Translations under genes and position numbers: made by a program
Shown here: one piece after another, positions 12,585 to 23,734 of the stretch
Layout of the letters: every line of letters starts with the position of its first letter
How positions within the stretch are numbered: position 1 is the stretch's first letter
Source of the DNA: Molossus alvarezi
Taxonomy: Eukaryota > Chordata > Mammalia > Chiroptera > Molossidae
Length of the DNA: 64,000 bases
Reading direction: 5' to 3'
Assembly (NCBI GenBank): GCA_037176705.1
Contig: CM073886.1
Span: 15,026,501-15,090,500, forward strand
Notes under the pieces: model-generated
Databases searched by the model: none
Seen by the model: the letters and a program-made list of their open reading frames with translations, nothing else
What the model was told of the DNA's origin: nothing

Positions 12585-13186
12585 TTCTTTGACTTTTTGA
12601 GTACTGAGTTCAGGAATCTCCTCTCAGAAGTTTAAACTTGAAAGGGAAAATTACATTGAGATCAAATTACATTTTCATAGCCACCAAAAACATATCAAGG
12701 CTCAATTTAACTGTGTGGTATCTTGCTTTCCCACTAAGAGAGTTTAGGAAAATATCAGCAGAAAAATATCCAGTATCCAATATTCAAATCCACTAAATGT
12801 AGCAAATATTTGATTGACAAATAGACTGAAATGCAAATGAATTTGAGGAAAGGAAACAAATGACCAGAGGATGTTTTGGATTCCTTTTCGCTGTGCCATC
12901 AAGTCTCACAGCAGACACCTCTCCTCCTCCAAAGCTGCAGACAACAGCTTCTCTCACCCTTAGAAGACTCACTCACTGCCAGGTAGATGGAAGCTGATTT
13001 TTAAAACACAGACCATGGTTTTAAAGCATACCTCAGAGCCCTTAATTACCGGGCAGCAGGACAGTGTTGCACGGGGCAGATGAGGACGTGAACCAGGAGA
13101 AGAGACCTGAATCAGCACCTGGAGGCCAAGGAATTGAATTGGGGGTAGAGGGTTGACTGATGTTCCTCAGATCCCTCTGGATCTTT
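12585..13186. other. PDPK1 intron 1, unassigned stretch
   Basis: A+T-rich sequence; nothing recognised. Confidence 0.5.
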
Positions 13187-13436
13187 CTTTTTTTTTTTTT
13201 AATACTCATCCGAGGACATTTTTGCATTTTTCTTCAGATAGAGCGAGAGGGAGAGAGGGAGGAAGAGAGAGAGACATCAATGTGAGAGAGAGACATTGAG
13301 TGGCCGCCACCCACACGACCCCAACAGAGGCTAGGGACAAACTGCAACTGAGATAAGGGCCCTTAGTGGGAACCAAACCCGGGACTCTCTGGTCCGCGGG
13401 CCAACGCTCCAACCGCTGAGCCAGACCGGCCAGGGT
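13187..13436 (-). mobile_element. Ves SINE type A
   Basis: Minus copy, T run at left, head at 13,436. Flanks ggatctttcttt / ggatcttttttc indicate the duplicated target. Confidence 0.92.
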
Positions 13437-13879
13437 CGGATCTTTTTTCATCTATCTCTACATCTTCCTCTCTTTAGGGGGAATAAAATGCCAATTAAGC
13501 AAGGATTTCATATGAAGACTGAGCTTGGGGAGGCTGAAGCTAGACTCAGGCTCAGTGTGATGAGAAAATCTTTCATTCTGAGAGGGAGCCTTTAGATTTG
13601 CACAGGGACCACGGATTCAAAGCTGGGGGCCTACACACCCCACATTTCAGCAACTACAACCGGATTCTTTAAATGTATCTTGGCTCTTAAGAGGATTTTG
13701 TTATTTTAAGTTTCTACAAACCTGCTGAGGAAGAATCTAATTGCAGGATATCACAAGAATAAAGAGATCCAAAAGCTTAATCATTACTTACCAAACTGTG
13801 TAAACCTTCTGCATATGAACTAGTCCTGGGCCTCGGGTACACATTACAGTCACAGGTACAAGTAGAGAAGAACTGTTAG
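13437..13879. other. PDPK1 intron 1, unassigned stretch
   Basis: Nothing recognised. Confidence 0.5.
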
Positions 13880-14060
13880 AACACGCAGTCTGCTGGGTTG
13901 AGCACTGCTCCTCACTAGCTGTCTCACCTTGAGCACGGTACGTCACCTCTCTGTGGCTCAGACCCTTTACCTCATAGTCAGGGTAAGGAGAACGGGAACT
14001 CCCAGGCTTGCTGTGAGGATTTAGTCAATAAAGGTATAAAAAGCACTCAAGCTGACTAGG
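13880..14060 (+). repeat. MIR SINE (ancient)
   Basis: MIR landmarks: cactagctgtctcaccttga, acctctctgtggctcag, ttgctgtgaggatt and taaaaagcactcaa. Confidence 0.65.
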
Positions 14061-14686
14061 AGGGAGCATGCTAGGAGCACTTTTACAATTAAATAACACA
14101 GAAGATACAGACACAAACTTTCTCCAACCAGGGGCCACTGAATCATAAAATAAACCCCTCAAGCCCTTTCTAAGTGTTGTTTATTCATCTGTAACTAAAA
14201 CTGAATTAAATGTATACTGTATCACAAGGCCAAATTCCAACACACCAGCAGAGGAATCAAGATCAAAATCAGGGCCTTGTATGGTCAAGATGCTGTCCAA
14301 GGCTTAAGGCTCCAGCCAGCAAGACAAATGATCCCAAACTCAAAACGTTAAGATGCCTTTAAGGGCTGCCCGGGTGGCGTGTACTCTGGAGCTCTGACCG
14401 CACCAGGACAGGTACCGCCAACAAACCACAGAAGGAACACCTCCCTCTAGGACCCTGTGTTAAAGGGGTGGGAGGCTGCCATCAAATCCAACCAGCTCAT
14501 CCCTAAAGGGAGTCTGTCCTCAGGTCAGCTGTGCTCAATGACAAAGAATATTCTAAGAACTTCCTCTCACTCAAAGAAATCTCACAAAGCTAGGCCCAGC
14601 ACAGAAAACCAGTTGAAGGTAGGAACAGTAACCATGGCTGCCTCTCCCATACCCACATTTCCACCATGAAGATCCAGGATGGAGTC
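14061..14686. other. PDPK1 intron 1, unassigned stretch
   Basis: Nothing firm. gggctgcccgggtggcgtg near 14,365 faintly resembles a SINE head but has no body. Confidence 0.45.
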
Positions 14687-14880
14687 CAGCCAGTGCGGTT
14701 CAGTTGGTTGAGCATCAGCCCATGTACCAGGAGGTACAAGCCTGGGTTGTGGGCTCAATCCCCAGTAGGGGGTGTGTAGGAGGCAGCCGATCGATGTTTC
14801 CCTCTCACATTGATCTTTCTTTCTCTCTCTCCCTCTCCCTTCCTCTCTCTCTCTTTAAAATTCAGTTTCTAAAAAAGAAT
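14687..14880 (+). mobile_element. Ves SINE type B with internal deletion
   Basis: Head and body present, but the segment normally holding the B-box/ggtcagggcacatg region is deleted between the caccagg and cctgggttgtgggct blocks. Confidence 0.85.
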
Positions 14881-15584
14881 CTTTAAATGAAGACCCAACT
14901 AAGACTGCTTCTGCTGTTCCGCAGAGCAGAGTGGGGAAAGGACAAGAAGAAAGGGAGGAGCATTCAGTAGGTGCCTGTCCCTAGGGTAATCACCTAATCT
15001 GTCCTCCCACTCTTTCCTCCAGCCCCTTGAAGCCTCTCACCCAGGGAGAGGGAGGTGAGGTGGGCAGAATAATACACAAGGTCAGGCTGCCAGCAGCCTC
15101 AAGTCTAGTCCTCAAACTTAATGGGTCTCAGGACTCGGTCAACACCGTGTCTATACATTTTACTAACCTGCACCATCAACATTAACTTTGCACACAATGT
15201 CACCAAACATACTATATGAAATGTTGAAATACAAGATTTCTTTGCATGGACACCGAAACTCTGCTCACTTCCTGCACTCGACCTGCCTAATGGTATACTT
15301 TACACACCATTAACTTGATGAACACGAACGTCAGGATGCACGTTACCTCTGGACCAGAGGGAAAAAGATGACAATCAGAAAGGCCATTCAGAGGGCTTCT
15401 CAGAACCTAGCAAAATTCTGTTTAAAGCAGGGTGGTGGGCACAAGCAAATTTGTTCTCTGTTCATTCTTTAGATTTTCCACAGAATTATGTATACCCCTT
15501 ACAGATACATCTTTAAAAACCATTGTTCTAAATAAAATGAATGAAATGCTGTTTTTCTCAACTTCTAAAAATCATAACTAACAT
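14881..15584. other. PDPK1 intron 1, unassigned stretch
   Basis: Nothing recognised. Confidence 0.5.
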
Positions 15585-15790
15585 TTAAGTGCTTACCATC
15601 TGCCATGCACTCTTGAGCATTTTACATGTTTTCAAGCTTACTCCTCCAAACAACTCTTGGTGTGAACTACAAGCATGCTTTTCACAGATGGAGACACTGA
15701 GGCACAGAGCAGGTCCTTGTCCATAGTCACACGGCCAGCGTGAAGCCATATTCAGACTCCTTGCTCGCAACCCTTTCCAGGTAGTCCCAG
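15585..15790 (-). repeat. MIR SINE (ancient)
   Basis: Reverse MIR: aagtgcttaccatctgcca, cagatggagacactgaggca and agtcacacggccag. Confidence 0.7.
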
Positions 15791-15946
15791 TTAGTAAAGT
15801 GTGTGAGTGATGCTGATACTCTGTGTCACCCAGGGACTGAGGTAGAGGGGCCCTGAATGGCAGGACCTCCCTGGGAAGCACTTGGTGATCACCACCTTAT
15901 TGTACCTTAGGCTCTTGCCTTTATGGTCCAGCACATCTCTCTACAC

Positions 15947-16169
15947 CAGTGGTTCTCAACTGGTGGGTCGCGACCCATTTGGGAGTCTAACGACCCTTTC
16001 TCAGGGGTCGCTTATCACCATCGGAAAACACATTTCCGATAGTCTTAGGAACCGAGACACCGCTCCTCTGTCTGTCTCCAGGCAGGCCCACCCACATGCA
16101 GATAGACCCACATACAACATGAGGAACTGTATCAAAGGGCCGCAGCGTTAGGAAGGTTGAGAACCACTG
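15947..16169. mobile_element. SPIN-family hAT non-autonomous transposon
   Basis: The element is 223 bp long. Its left end is cagtggttctcaactg followed by gggtcgcgaccc and the cgaccctttctcaggggtcg block. Its right end is the reverse complement of the other SPIN terminus (aggaactgtatcaaagggccgc ... ggttgagaaccactg, in part). Terminal inverted repeats CAGTGGTTCTCAAC / GTTGAGAACCACTG are clear. The 8-bp target duplication is ctctacac (15,939) / ctctaccc (16,170), one mismatch, matching the hAT nCTCTAnnn preference. There is no transposase. The interior (ccgagacaccgctcctctg ...) differs from the canonical SPIN core, so this is a deletion/acquisition derivative. SPIN elements are known for repeated horizontal transfer among tetrapods, including bats. 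Confidence 0.88.
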
Positions 16170-16224
16170 CTCTACCCAGAATCTAGCCAAAACGGTCAGA
16201 AATTCAGAATAAGAGTTATATTTA

Positions 16225-16550
16225 GAAAACACTCATTACAGAGTGACTCCTAACAACTGGAAATGGCCTATGCAAATGACTCCTAACAACTGGAAACGGC
16301 CTACATAAATGTAAATGTCCACCAGTAGATCAATGGCTACTCTGGTTCACCCAGAGAGAGGAGTACTAGGCAGCGTGGAGTGTGAAGAAATGCCCATGCA
16401 AAAATGTGACGTGAAAACAGCAGGAGACAAACTGTCAGGTATACAACAGAGGTCTCCCAAATTGGTTAAAAGACAAAAAGGAAACAGTGATGACCTCTGG
16501 GTGAAGAAGAGACAGACCATCCAGTTGGTTCCCTATAACTACTGATAGCT
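16225..16550 (+). mobile_element. Old LINE-1 fragment with 35-bp tandem duplication
   Basis: L1 3'-type landmarks (caactggaaacggcctac, aaatgtccaccagtagatca, ggagtactaggcagc). The block gactcctaacaactggaaa occurs twice in tandem at about 16,242 and 16,278. Confidence 0.6.
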
Positions 16551-17009
16551 GCAAAGGACAAAGTGAGACGTGGGCAGGAACAGCAGGGGAGCTCCCTGGG
16601 GGCAGGCACCTCTGAAGGACCATATCACTGCCCACCCACTTGGGGACACGGGTGATACCACATGGGGCCCACAGACCTTTTGAATCCCTTCCAGGTTCAT
16701 AAGCTCCTACTTTCAGGTAGGACTCAGATGTATAAGAAGTATTTGCTAATGAGCAGATAAGTAAACATTTTTAGACACATATCCTATGTGAGCCTCAGAA
16801 ATCATTAACTACCAGTGGGGGCCTGGCATGGAAATCCTACTTCCACTTTCCAATCCAGTCATCCTGGAGCTCCATCAGAAATAACACCAGAACTTCAAAG
16901 ATAATTAATCCAATCATATACTTAAGATTCCTTATGTGTTAAAAGCTTTACTCAGTAAAATCTATTTATTGGTCAGAAAACAATTTCTAAAGTTGTGTGC
17001 TTTCTTTCG
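16551..17009. other. PDPK1 intron 1, unassigned stretch
   Basis: Nothing recognised. Confidence 0.5.
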
Positions 17010-17148
17010 TTTTTTTGTTAATCCTCACCCAAGGATATGTTTTCATTGAGTTTTAGAGAAAGTGGCAGGGGAAGAGAGAGAGAATGAGAGGAACATCAAT
17101 GTGAGAAACATCTATACGTTGACTCCTGCATGCACCCCAACCAGGGCA
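17010..17148 (-). mobile_element. Ves SINE, head missing
   Basis: Tail and body from aatcctcacccaaggata to caccccaaccagggca; the tRNA-like head is absent. Confidence 0.8.
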
Positions 17149-18059
17149 GTCACTTATCTTCGGTGTTGCTAAAATTAACAATTTAACATATTATAGTTGA
17201 CAACTAAAAGAAGAACTAAGTTTCTAATTAAGTCATGTTAATTATATACTACTTAAATACAAACCTTTCCTTGGGATTTAGGTGCATGTGGCACACATTT
17301 TCCCCCATGATCTAGTTTGGGAATCAGAGGGACATTTAACTTGACCTAAAATAGGTTATCTGGTAAGTAAGTGAGTAAGTGATGTGGTTAGGCCGGCAGA
17401 TGCTGAGCTGTTTCCCTCCTCTTTCCCACTCTCCAGCTTCCAACCCCAGCACCTTATAGGAAATGTCCTTCAGTCCCCAAGACTATAGGATCTAAAGCTA
17501 AAAGAAAACCAAGAGCACATGGGCACTTCCAGTGAAATGAAAGCTTTTTTCTGGGCTTCCAGTTCTACTAATCCCTCTTCTCTAGCACCCCCCTGACCCT
17601 CACCACTTCCCACCCCTCTGACTGCTGCAGCTAACCCTAACCCTAACCCTAACCTTCCCTATGCTGACACTGACCCACAGGCTCAGCCCTGTACTCTTGT
17701 GTCCTTCAACCTCAGTGTGGACAGAGCTGTACTCTGTCCTTGCTGGCCCATGGCTTATGTACCCTGGAGAAAACAGCATCTCACCAGGCAAAGTGCTAGA
17801 TCCTTGAGAGCAGCATAGGGACCTGTGGGAACTTCCCACAGTCCTTAAATTGCCCTGGATTTTGTTTACCCTCCATCAATGATTCCCACACATAAACCTA
17901 TACCCACAGTGATATGGATAAGTGTTCTAATAACCCTAAGAGGCTCTCCGGTAAGGAAAATGCCAGATTAAAATGATCAGACTTTTGTTTTTTAAATCAG
18001 AAGCTTCTCTCTCCTCGAAATAGTGAAAAACAACTACAAACAAAAACCAGCCCCCCAGC
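17149..18059. other. PDPK1 intron 1, unassigned stretch with telomere-like repeat
   Basis: Intronic sequence; the only marked feature is the (CCCTAA)n tract at 17,631. Confidence 0.5.
17631..17654. repeat. Interstitial telomeric repeat (CCCTAA)~4
   Basis: Four uninterrupted copies of the vertebrate telomere hexamer, cut off by aaccttccc. Short and internal. Confidence 0.9.
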
Positions 18060-18304
18060 TCTGGCCAGTTTGGCTCAGCGGTTAGAGCGTTGGCCTGCAG
18101 TCCAGAGAGACCTGGGTTCGGTTCCCGCTAAGGGCACGTACCTCAGTTGCAGTTTGTCCCCAGCCCTGGTTGGGTCGTGCAGGTGGCAGCCACTCGATGT
18201 GTCCCTTTCACGTCGATGTCTCTCTCTCTCTCTCTCTCCCTCCCACTCAATCTGAACAAAAAATGGAAAAATGTCCTCGGATGAGGATAAAAAAAAAAAA
18301 AAAA
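18060..18304 (+). mobile_element. Ves SINE type A
   Basis: Full length with A15 tail. cagcccccc-type flanks on both sides mark the target duplication. Confidence 0.93.
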
Positions 18305-19744
18305 CAGCCCCCCCAAATGCCACTGGCCATAATAAATAAATGTCATCTGGCAGGAACACCCCTCCAGTAGTGTAAACTTCTGTGGTTTGCAAGGCAGAAG
18401 AGAGCCCCAGCTTATTTCTAACCGAGAATGCCTATCCTGACACTTGAAAAGGCACCATAAACAGATGCTTTCCCTTCCTGGGCTCCTTATCTGCAAATTT
18501 GAATAAAGAGTGTCTTATAGGGAACCATAATGGCCAATGAGACAAACAGAGATTTTGTTACAACTTCAATGGCCAACTCCCACAGTAAAACCTCCCAACA
18601 TCATCAGCTTGCAGAAGAAAGATCTATTGTGCCTAGCATGACAATCAGCCATACCTCCACCCCTCGGCAATTTTGAGTTCACTTGGCAGAAACAAGGATA
18701 GGAGGAGGAAAAAATAGCAGGGCGAGCAGCCAGGCCAGTCTGTATCTCACCTTGTCTTAGCCAACTCTGAGCACCTGATACATGCCAGAGTCCCAGGGCG
18801 AGCCCTCAACACCCTGAGGCCTATCTGCCCGCTGCCAGGAGCCATCACCATCATGTCTTCAAAGTGCTTTCCCCTTGTTTCAATGCCCTATCTTTCTTCC
18901 TACCAATTCCTACCTTCATAACTGTCTTGCCTTTGCTGTGGTTGTGCAGAAAGGCAAATCTGTAGATGGGTGGGAAAACAAACCAAACTCATGACTATCT
19001 CCCGAATTCTGCTAGAAGAAAATCCATACTCTGGCTCTTGGTTCTACCTAAAAGCCTCAAAGTAACAGCCCACAGCTTAGTCTGTGACTCAAGGCAAAGG
19101 TCTTTAGTCAATAAAACTCTAGCTTCACCTGAGAGAAAAGAGCTAGAGGAAAACATATCACAGCCAACCACCTACTTTCACAAAGACCCACGACACAAGC
19201 CCATCCTCCAATCTTCAGAAAAGGTGGCAAGAGACTTGGTCCTCGGACCTGAGCTGCAGGTCGTACAAATGCCAATGAGATCACAAGCAGCAGCCTCCAA
19301 GAGCTCCAGAGGAATGAGGTCCGCCCCTGACTGGAAACCAGTTCTAGCAGTGAGTTCAGGCCCACTGCACATGGGGACATTTCTGTCCCAGCAGAATGTC
19401 CCGGGAGTGTCCAGGCCTACAAAATGTAACTACAGCAGGCAGGCGCCTGGACCCCACGCCGGCTCCAACTTGGTACACGTAAGTCTGAAGCCCTTCAGGT
19501 CCCAAGTGTCTTCATCTGGAAACTGGAAGAATACAACAGGGTAATAAGCATGAAGGTCCTTTCATGCCATGACCACAAACAATACATATCAGAGAGCAGG
19601 GAAGGGCCCTGGGCCTAATTCCAGTCAATCAGCACTAATCTCGTTTCACCTCAACAGTGATAGTCACTGGGCGTCAGGCACTGCTGACAGGATGCACTAG
19701 GGGCACCCACCTCTGTGGGGTATTTCCTGAGCCCATAACCCCAG
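18305..19744. other. PDPK1 intron 1, unassigned stretch
   Basis: 1.4 kb without recognised repeats. It holds a 192-codon open frame (18,966-19,544, +) whose residues match no family I know and which has no exon signals. Confidence 0.5.
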
Positions 19745-20140
19745 CCTCATCACCAAACCACATCAGACAAATCCAAACTGAGACACAGTCCACAAAATAC
19801 CTGACCATTACTCTTCCAAAGCATAGGACTAATGAAAAACAAGGAAAGCCTGAAATTGTCCTAGACCAGAGACCAAGGGGCATGAGGACTAAATGCAACG
19901 TGGTCCTTGGATGAGATCCTGGAACAGAAAGTGGACACTGAGGGGAAACTGATGCAATCTCAAATAGGTCTGCAGTTTAGTTAATAGTATTACCCATGTC
20001 AATTTCTTGGTTTTGACAGAGGTGGCAGGGTTGTATAGATTTAACATAGGGTAGGTGGAGTGATGGGTATTATGGGAACTCTGTAACTTTCCTTTGTAAA
20101 ATTATTCCAAGATCAAGTTTATTGTAAAAATAAGTTTGTC
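19745..20140 (+). mobile_element. Old LINE-1 3' UTR
   Basis: Landmarks cagacaaatccaaactgaga, acaaaatacctgaccatta, ggatgagatcctggaacaga, tgggaactctgtaac and a terminal ttattgtaaaaataag, in L1 3' UTR order. Confidence 0.7.
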
Positions 20141-20899
20141 TGAAGGCTAGTTTGATAGCTTCGAGCAAATTTAAAGGATCTGAAAACATCCTATGTCATT
20201 AAAAATCTGACTCAGAGTCATTGCTAAACATTAATTTGAAAAACGTTGGGCTATTGAAGGAAAACAGTATGCTGGAAAAAAAGGGAAGACAACCAAACAC
20301 AGAAAACATTTAGTATAAATTTCCTAACCCTGACACCTTCTTCAGCTTGCATTCTCCATGTCTGAAGCAGACCAGGTCTCCCTGTGCAAGCAGTAGCCAA
20401 GCATGGCCTGCCTGGTCACCCTAACATGCCGAACTGCTTCCCTCCCTCCTTGCACTTCTGCTACACTTGGCCACTTCCTTGCCCCCCTGCTCTCTGGGTG
20501 CCCCAGCTTTCTGGACACCCATGCCAGGTGCACTCTGGAACCAGGTTATTCTGGCTCTACAATGGAGCATCCCCACAAAGGCCAGGCAACCCTCCCTCCA
20601 ACATTTATAATAACCATGCTATTGACTGTTTCCCGTCAGCCCCTGGAGTAGGGCGGTGGTGGATAGGGCTCATAGAGGAGTGGGAGCATAGGTAGGCTGT
20701 GCCCACCCACCGAGTTACAGATTCAATCCTTTTCACCCAACGATTCCTCAGGCCAGGAACATGCAGCCCTTTTCCGTTGTTGCCTCTTCTTTAACTCACC
20801 ACCAGCCCAGCCTCACCCCCTTCCACTCCCAAGACACAAAGCTCAGTGACTGAAGCTTCTGGGATAAAAAGTTTTCTAAAATTAAAAAAAAAAAGGAAA
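20141..20899. other. PDPK1 intron 1, unassigned stretch
   Basis: Nothing recognised. Confidence 0.5.
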
Positions 20900-21117
20900 T
20901 GCCCGGCCGGTGTGGCTCAGTGCATTGAGTGACGTCCATGGACTGAGTGCTCCAGGTTCAATTCCTGGTCAGGGCACATACCCGGGTTTCGGGCTCTATC
21001 CTCAGTAGAGGGCATGCAGGAGGCAGCAGGTCAATCGATGTTTCTCTCTCACATCAATGTATGTGTCCCTCTCACTCTTTCTCTTTGCCTAAAAATCAAT
21101 AAAAACATATTTTTTTA
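20900..21117 (+). mobile_element. Ves SINE type B
   Basis: Head cccggccggtgtggctcagt, tail aaaaatcaataaaaac. The next SINE inserted into or beside its A-rich end. Confidence 0.9.
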
Positions 21118-21130
21118 AAAAAGGAAAGAG

Positions 21131-21350
21131 CCCTGACCTGTTTTGCTCAGTGGTTAGAGCGTCGGCCCATGGACCAGAGAGTCCTGGGTTCGGTTCCCAC
21201 TAAGGGTATGTACCTCGGTTGCAGTTTATCCCTGGCCCAGATTGGGGTAGTGTGGGTGGCAACCAGTGAATGTGTCTCTTTCACATCGATGTTTCTCTCT
21301 CTCTCTTCCTCTCTCCTTCCCACTCTATCTGAAGATAAATGCAAAAAAAA
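21131..21350 (+). mobile_element. Ves SINE type A, stacked on previous SINE
   Basis: Head ccctgacctgttttgctca; a body close to other type A copies but with a tctgaagataaatg tail and no tcctcgggtgag block. Target duplication aaaaaggaaagag at 21,118-21,130 and 21,352 on. Confidence 0.9.
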
Positions 21351-21466
21351 AAAAAGGAAAGAGAAGGCATTTAGATTATGAGTTTTTAATTTTTTTTAGG
21401 AAGGAATGAGGATAAAATATATTCACAAATAAATTCTGTATGTGGATGCACATATTTAATTTTAAT

Positions 21467-21676
21467 TTTTTTTCTTGATTGATATTAGAGAGAGGAAGGG
21501 AGAAGGAGAGAGAGAGAGAAACATCGATGAGAGAGAACATTGACTGGCTGCCTCCTGCGTGCCCCCCCACTGGGGATTTGGCCCACAACCTGGGCATGTG
21601 CCCTGATCAGGAACTGAACCAGCGACCACTTGGTGCGTGGGTCGACACTCAACCACTGAGCCACACTGGCCAGGCC
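21467..21676 (-). mobile_element. Ves SINE type B
   Basis: Minus copy with ttgattgatattagagagag, cccccccactggggatttgg and gagccacactggccaggcc. Confidence 0.92.
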
Positions 21677-22030
21677 ACCTTTTTTGTTTTAAAACTGTGT
21701 ATCTGATAAGAACCAGATAAGTACTTACAATCAGTAGAAGAAGACTGTAATTTTAAGCAATGAAAAAAACCCATGAAAGAAAATGCCAAACTGCATTTGA
21801 AGAAAAAAATGAGTTAACAATGGGGAAAAAGGGTAGTAAGCTTCTGAGATTGTGCACTGAGGCAACAGTTTATTCTCTCACCCTCCTGTCCAGCCTAAGT
21901 CACAGCCAGTGGGAGGGGAAAATGCGGAATGGCTAAGTGCTCACTCACAAAAAAGGAAGCTAGTTAATAATGACAAGGCCTTGGAAATGAGCAGCTATCA
22001 AGCTTCTTAGCTTGCTAATAAAGAAGTTAG
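21677..22030. other. PDPK1 intron 1, unassigned stretch
   Basis: A-rich; nothing recognised. Confidence 0.5.
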
Positions 22031-22287
22031 GCCCTGGCCGGTTTGGCTCAGCGGTTAGAGCGTCAGCCTACGATCCCGAGAGACTGGGGTTCGGTTCCCG
22101 CTAAGGGCGCGTACCTCGGTTGCAGTTTGTCCCCGGCCTTGGTTGAGTCACGCATCATGCGGGTGGCAGCCACTCGATGTGTCCCTTTCACATCGATGTT
22201 TCTCTCTCCCTCTCTCTTCCTCTCTCTCCCTCCTACTCTATCTGAACAAAAAAATGGAAAAAATGTCCTCAGGTGAGGATAAAAAAA
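22031..22287 (+). mobile_element. Ves SINE type A
   Basis: Full length from gccctggccggtttggctca. Body carries a small insertion (cgcatcatgcgg). A-rich flanks aaagaagt on both sides. Confidence 0.93.
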
Positions 22288-23051
22288 AAGAAGTCCATGC
22301 AGCATTGCCTGACAGCCAGTGCTATCACACACTGGGTCCAATGTTCCCAGCCACTCTTGCCCTCCTCCTCAGCTGGTGGCACTCTGGCTCACCATGCTCA
22401 CTCGCTGAGTATCCGTGTGCATGGCACGAAACCGGGAGAAAAGGCAGGCTACTCCGAGAAAGAGTCCTGAGGTCTCCCAGGACAACCAGCTGCACAACCA
22501 TTTCAGGACAGTGGAGCCTCTAGCACCTGGGGCTTCTGACATCTGGTGGCTCTATGTAGCTGCCCCTACCCATGGAACACATTCCCCTCTTGGGACAGGA
22601 CACCTAGAAATTAGAGCAAAATTAAGGCCTGGGGAAAGCCCTCTCTGACTCTGCCCAAAGTGGCAAAGAGAGGTGTGCCAAAGGGACCGAACACTGGGGG
22701 TCCGTTTTCCCCAAGGTTCCTTTGTCACAAAGGAAAAGCAGCTTGACTACTGATCACAGGAACTGCTAGGGTGATTCTGATCCTCAGAGATCTTCAAGGA
22801 ACAGTCCTCCCAATGAGAAAACAATTGCGGGCTCCACATCACTGACACTGGCTCCTCTATAGGTTAGGTACTCAGGATCCAGCTATGTGAGTACGTACAG
22901 TGATCTTGGCAGGCTCACCTGCCATTGCAGCAGTGCCAACATGGAGAGCTTCAACCAGAATGCTGTATGCTTGACACTAAAAATTGGCTAAACCAGATTT
23001 AACCCAACATTTGATCACTAAGACTTCCTAAGAAGGGCTGTGGTATCAAAG
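22288..23051. other. PDPK1 intron 1, unassigned stretch
   Basis: Nothing recognised. Confidence 0.5.
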
Positions 23052-23063
23052 GGAACCAATAGC

Positions 23064-23303
23064 CCTGGTTGGTTTAGCTCAGCGGTTGGAACGTTGGCCA
23101 GCAGACCGATGAGTTGTGGGTTCGATTCCAGTCAAGGGAACATACTTCAGTTGGGATTCGTCCCCAGACCTGGTTGGGGTCGTGCGGGAATCGACCACTC
23201 GATGTGTCCCTTTCATGTTGATGTTTCTCTCTCTCTCTCTCCTCCCACTGTATCTGAACAAAAGTGAAAAAATGTCCTCGGGTGAGGATAAAAAAAAAAA
23301 AAA
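23064..23303 (+). mobile_element. Ves SINE type A
   Basis: Diverged head (gccctggttggtttagctca), typical tail. Target duplication ggaaccaatagc at 23,052-23,063 and 23,304-23,315. Confidence 0.93.
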
Positions 23304-23466
23304 GGAACCAATAGCTTTAAACATAAGCTTTCAAGGGTCAGATAATGCACATACAGAAAAAAGACCTATCCCCCTTTTAAATTATATTTCCTTAGATAAT
23401 GAAGAAGTGAAAAAGGGGTCCATGTTTTTAACCCTCTGACTTCTTCCTACTTTAAAATGCTTGCAT

Positions 23467-23721
23467 GCCCTGGCTGGTGGCTCAGTGGTTAGAGCATCGG
23501 CCTGTGGTCCAGAGAGACCGGGTTCGGTTCCCACTAAGGGCACGTACGTCGGCTGCAGCTTGTTCCCGGCCCTGGTTGGATCATGCGGGTGGCAACCACT
23601 CGATGTGTCCCTTTCACATCGATGTCTCTCTCTCTCTCTCTCTCTCCCTCCCACTCTATCTGAACAAAAAATGTCCTCGGGTGAGGATTAAAAAAAAGTA
23701 AAAAAATAAATAAATAAAAAT
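23467..23721 (+). mobile_element. Ves SINE type A
   Basis: Head lacks a few bases (ctggctggtggctca). Tail A-rich with aaat repeats. Target duplication aaaatgcttgcat / aaaatgctttcat at 23,454 and 23,722. Confidence 0.93.
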
Positions 23722-23734
23722 AAAATGCTTTCAT

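Noticed and set aside
18966..19544. 192-codon open frame in PDPK1 intron
   Set aside because: No recognised domain, no codon bias visible, no splice or promoter context on the plus strand.
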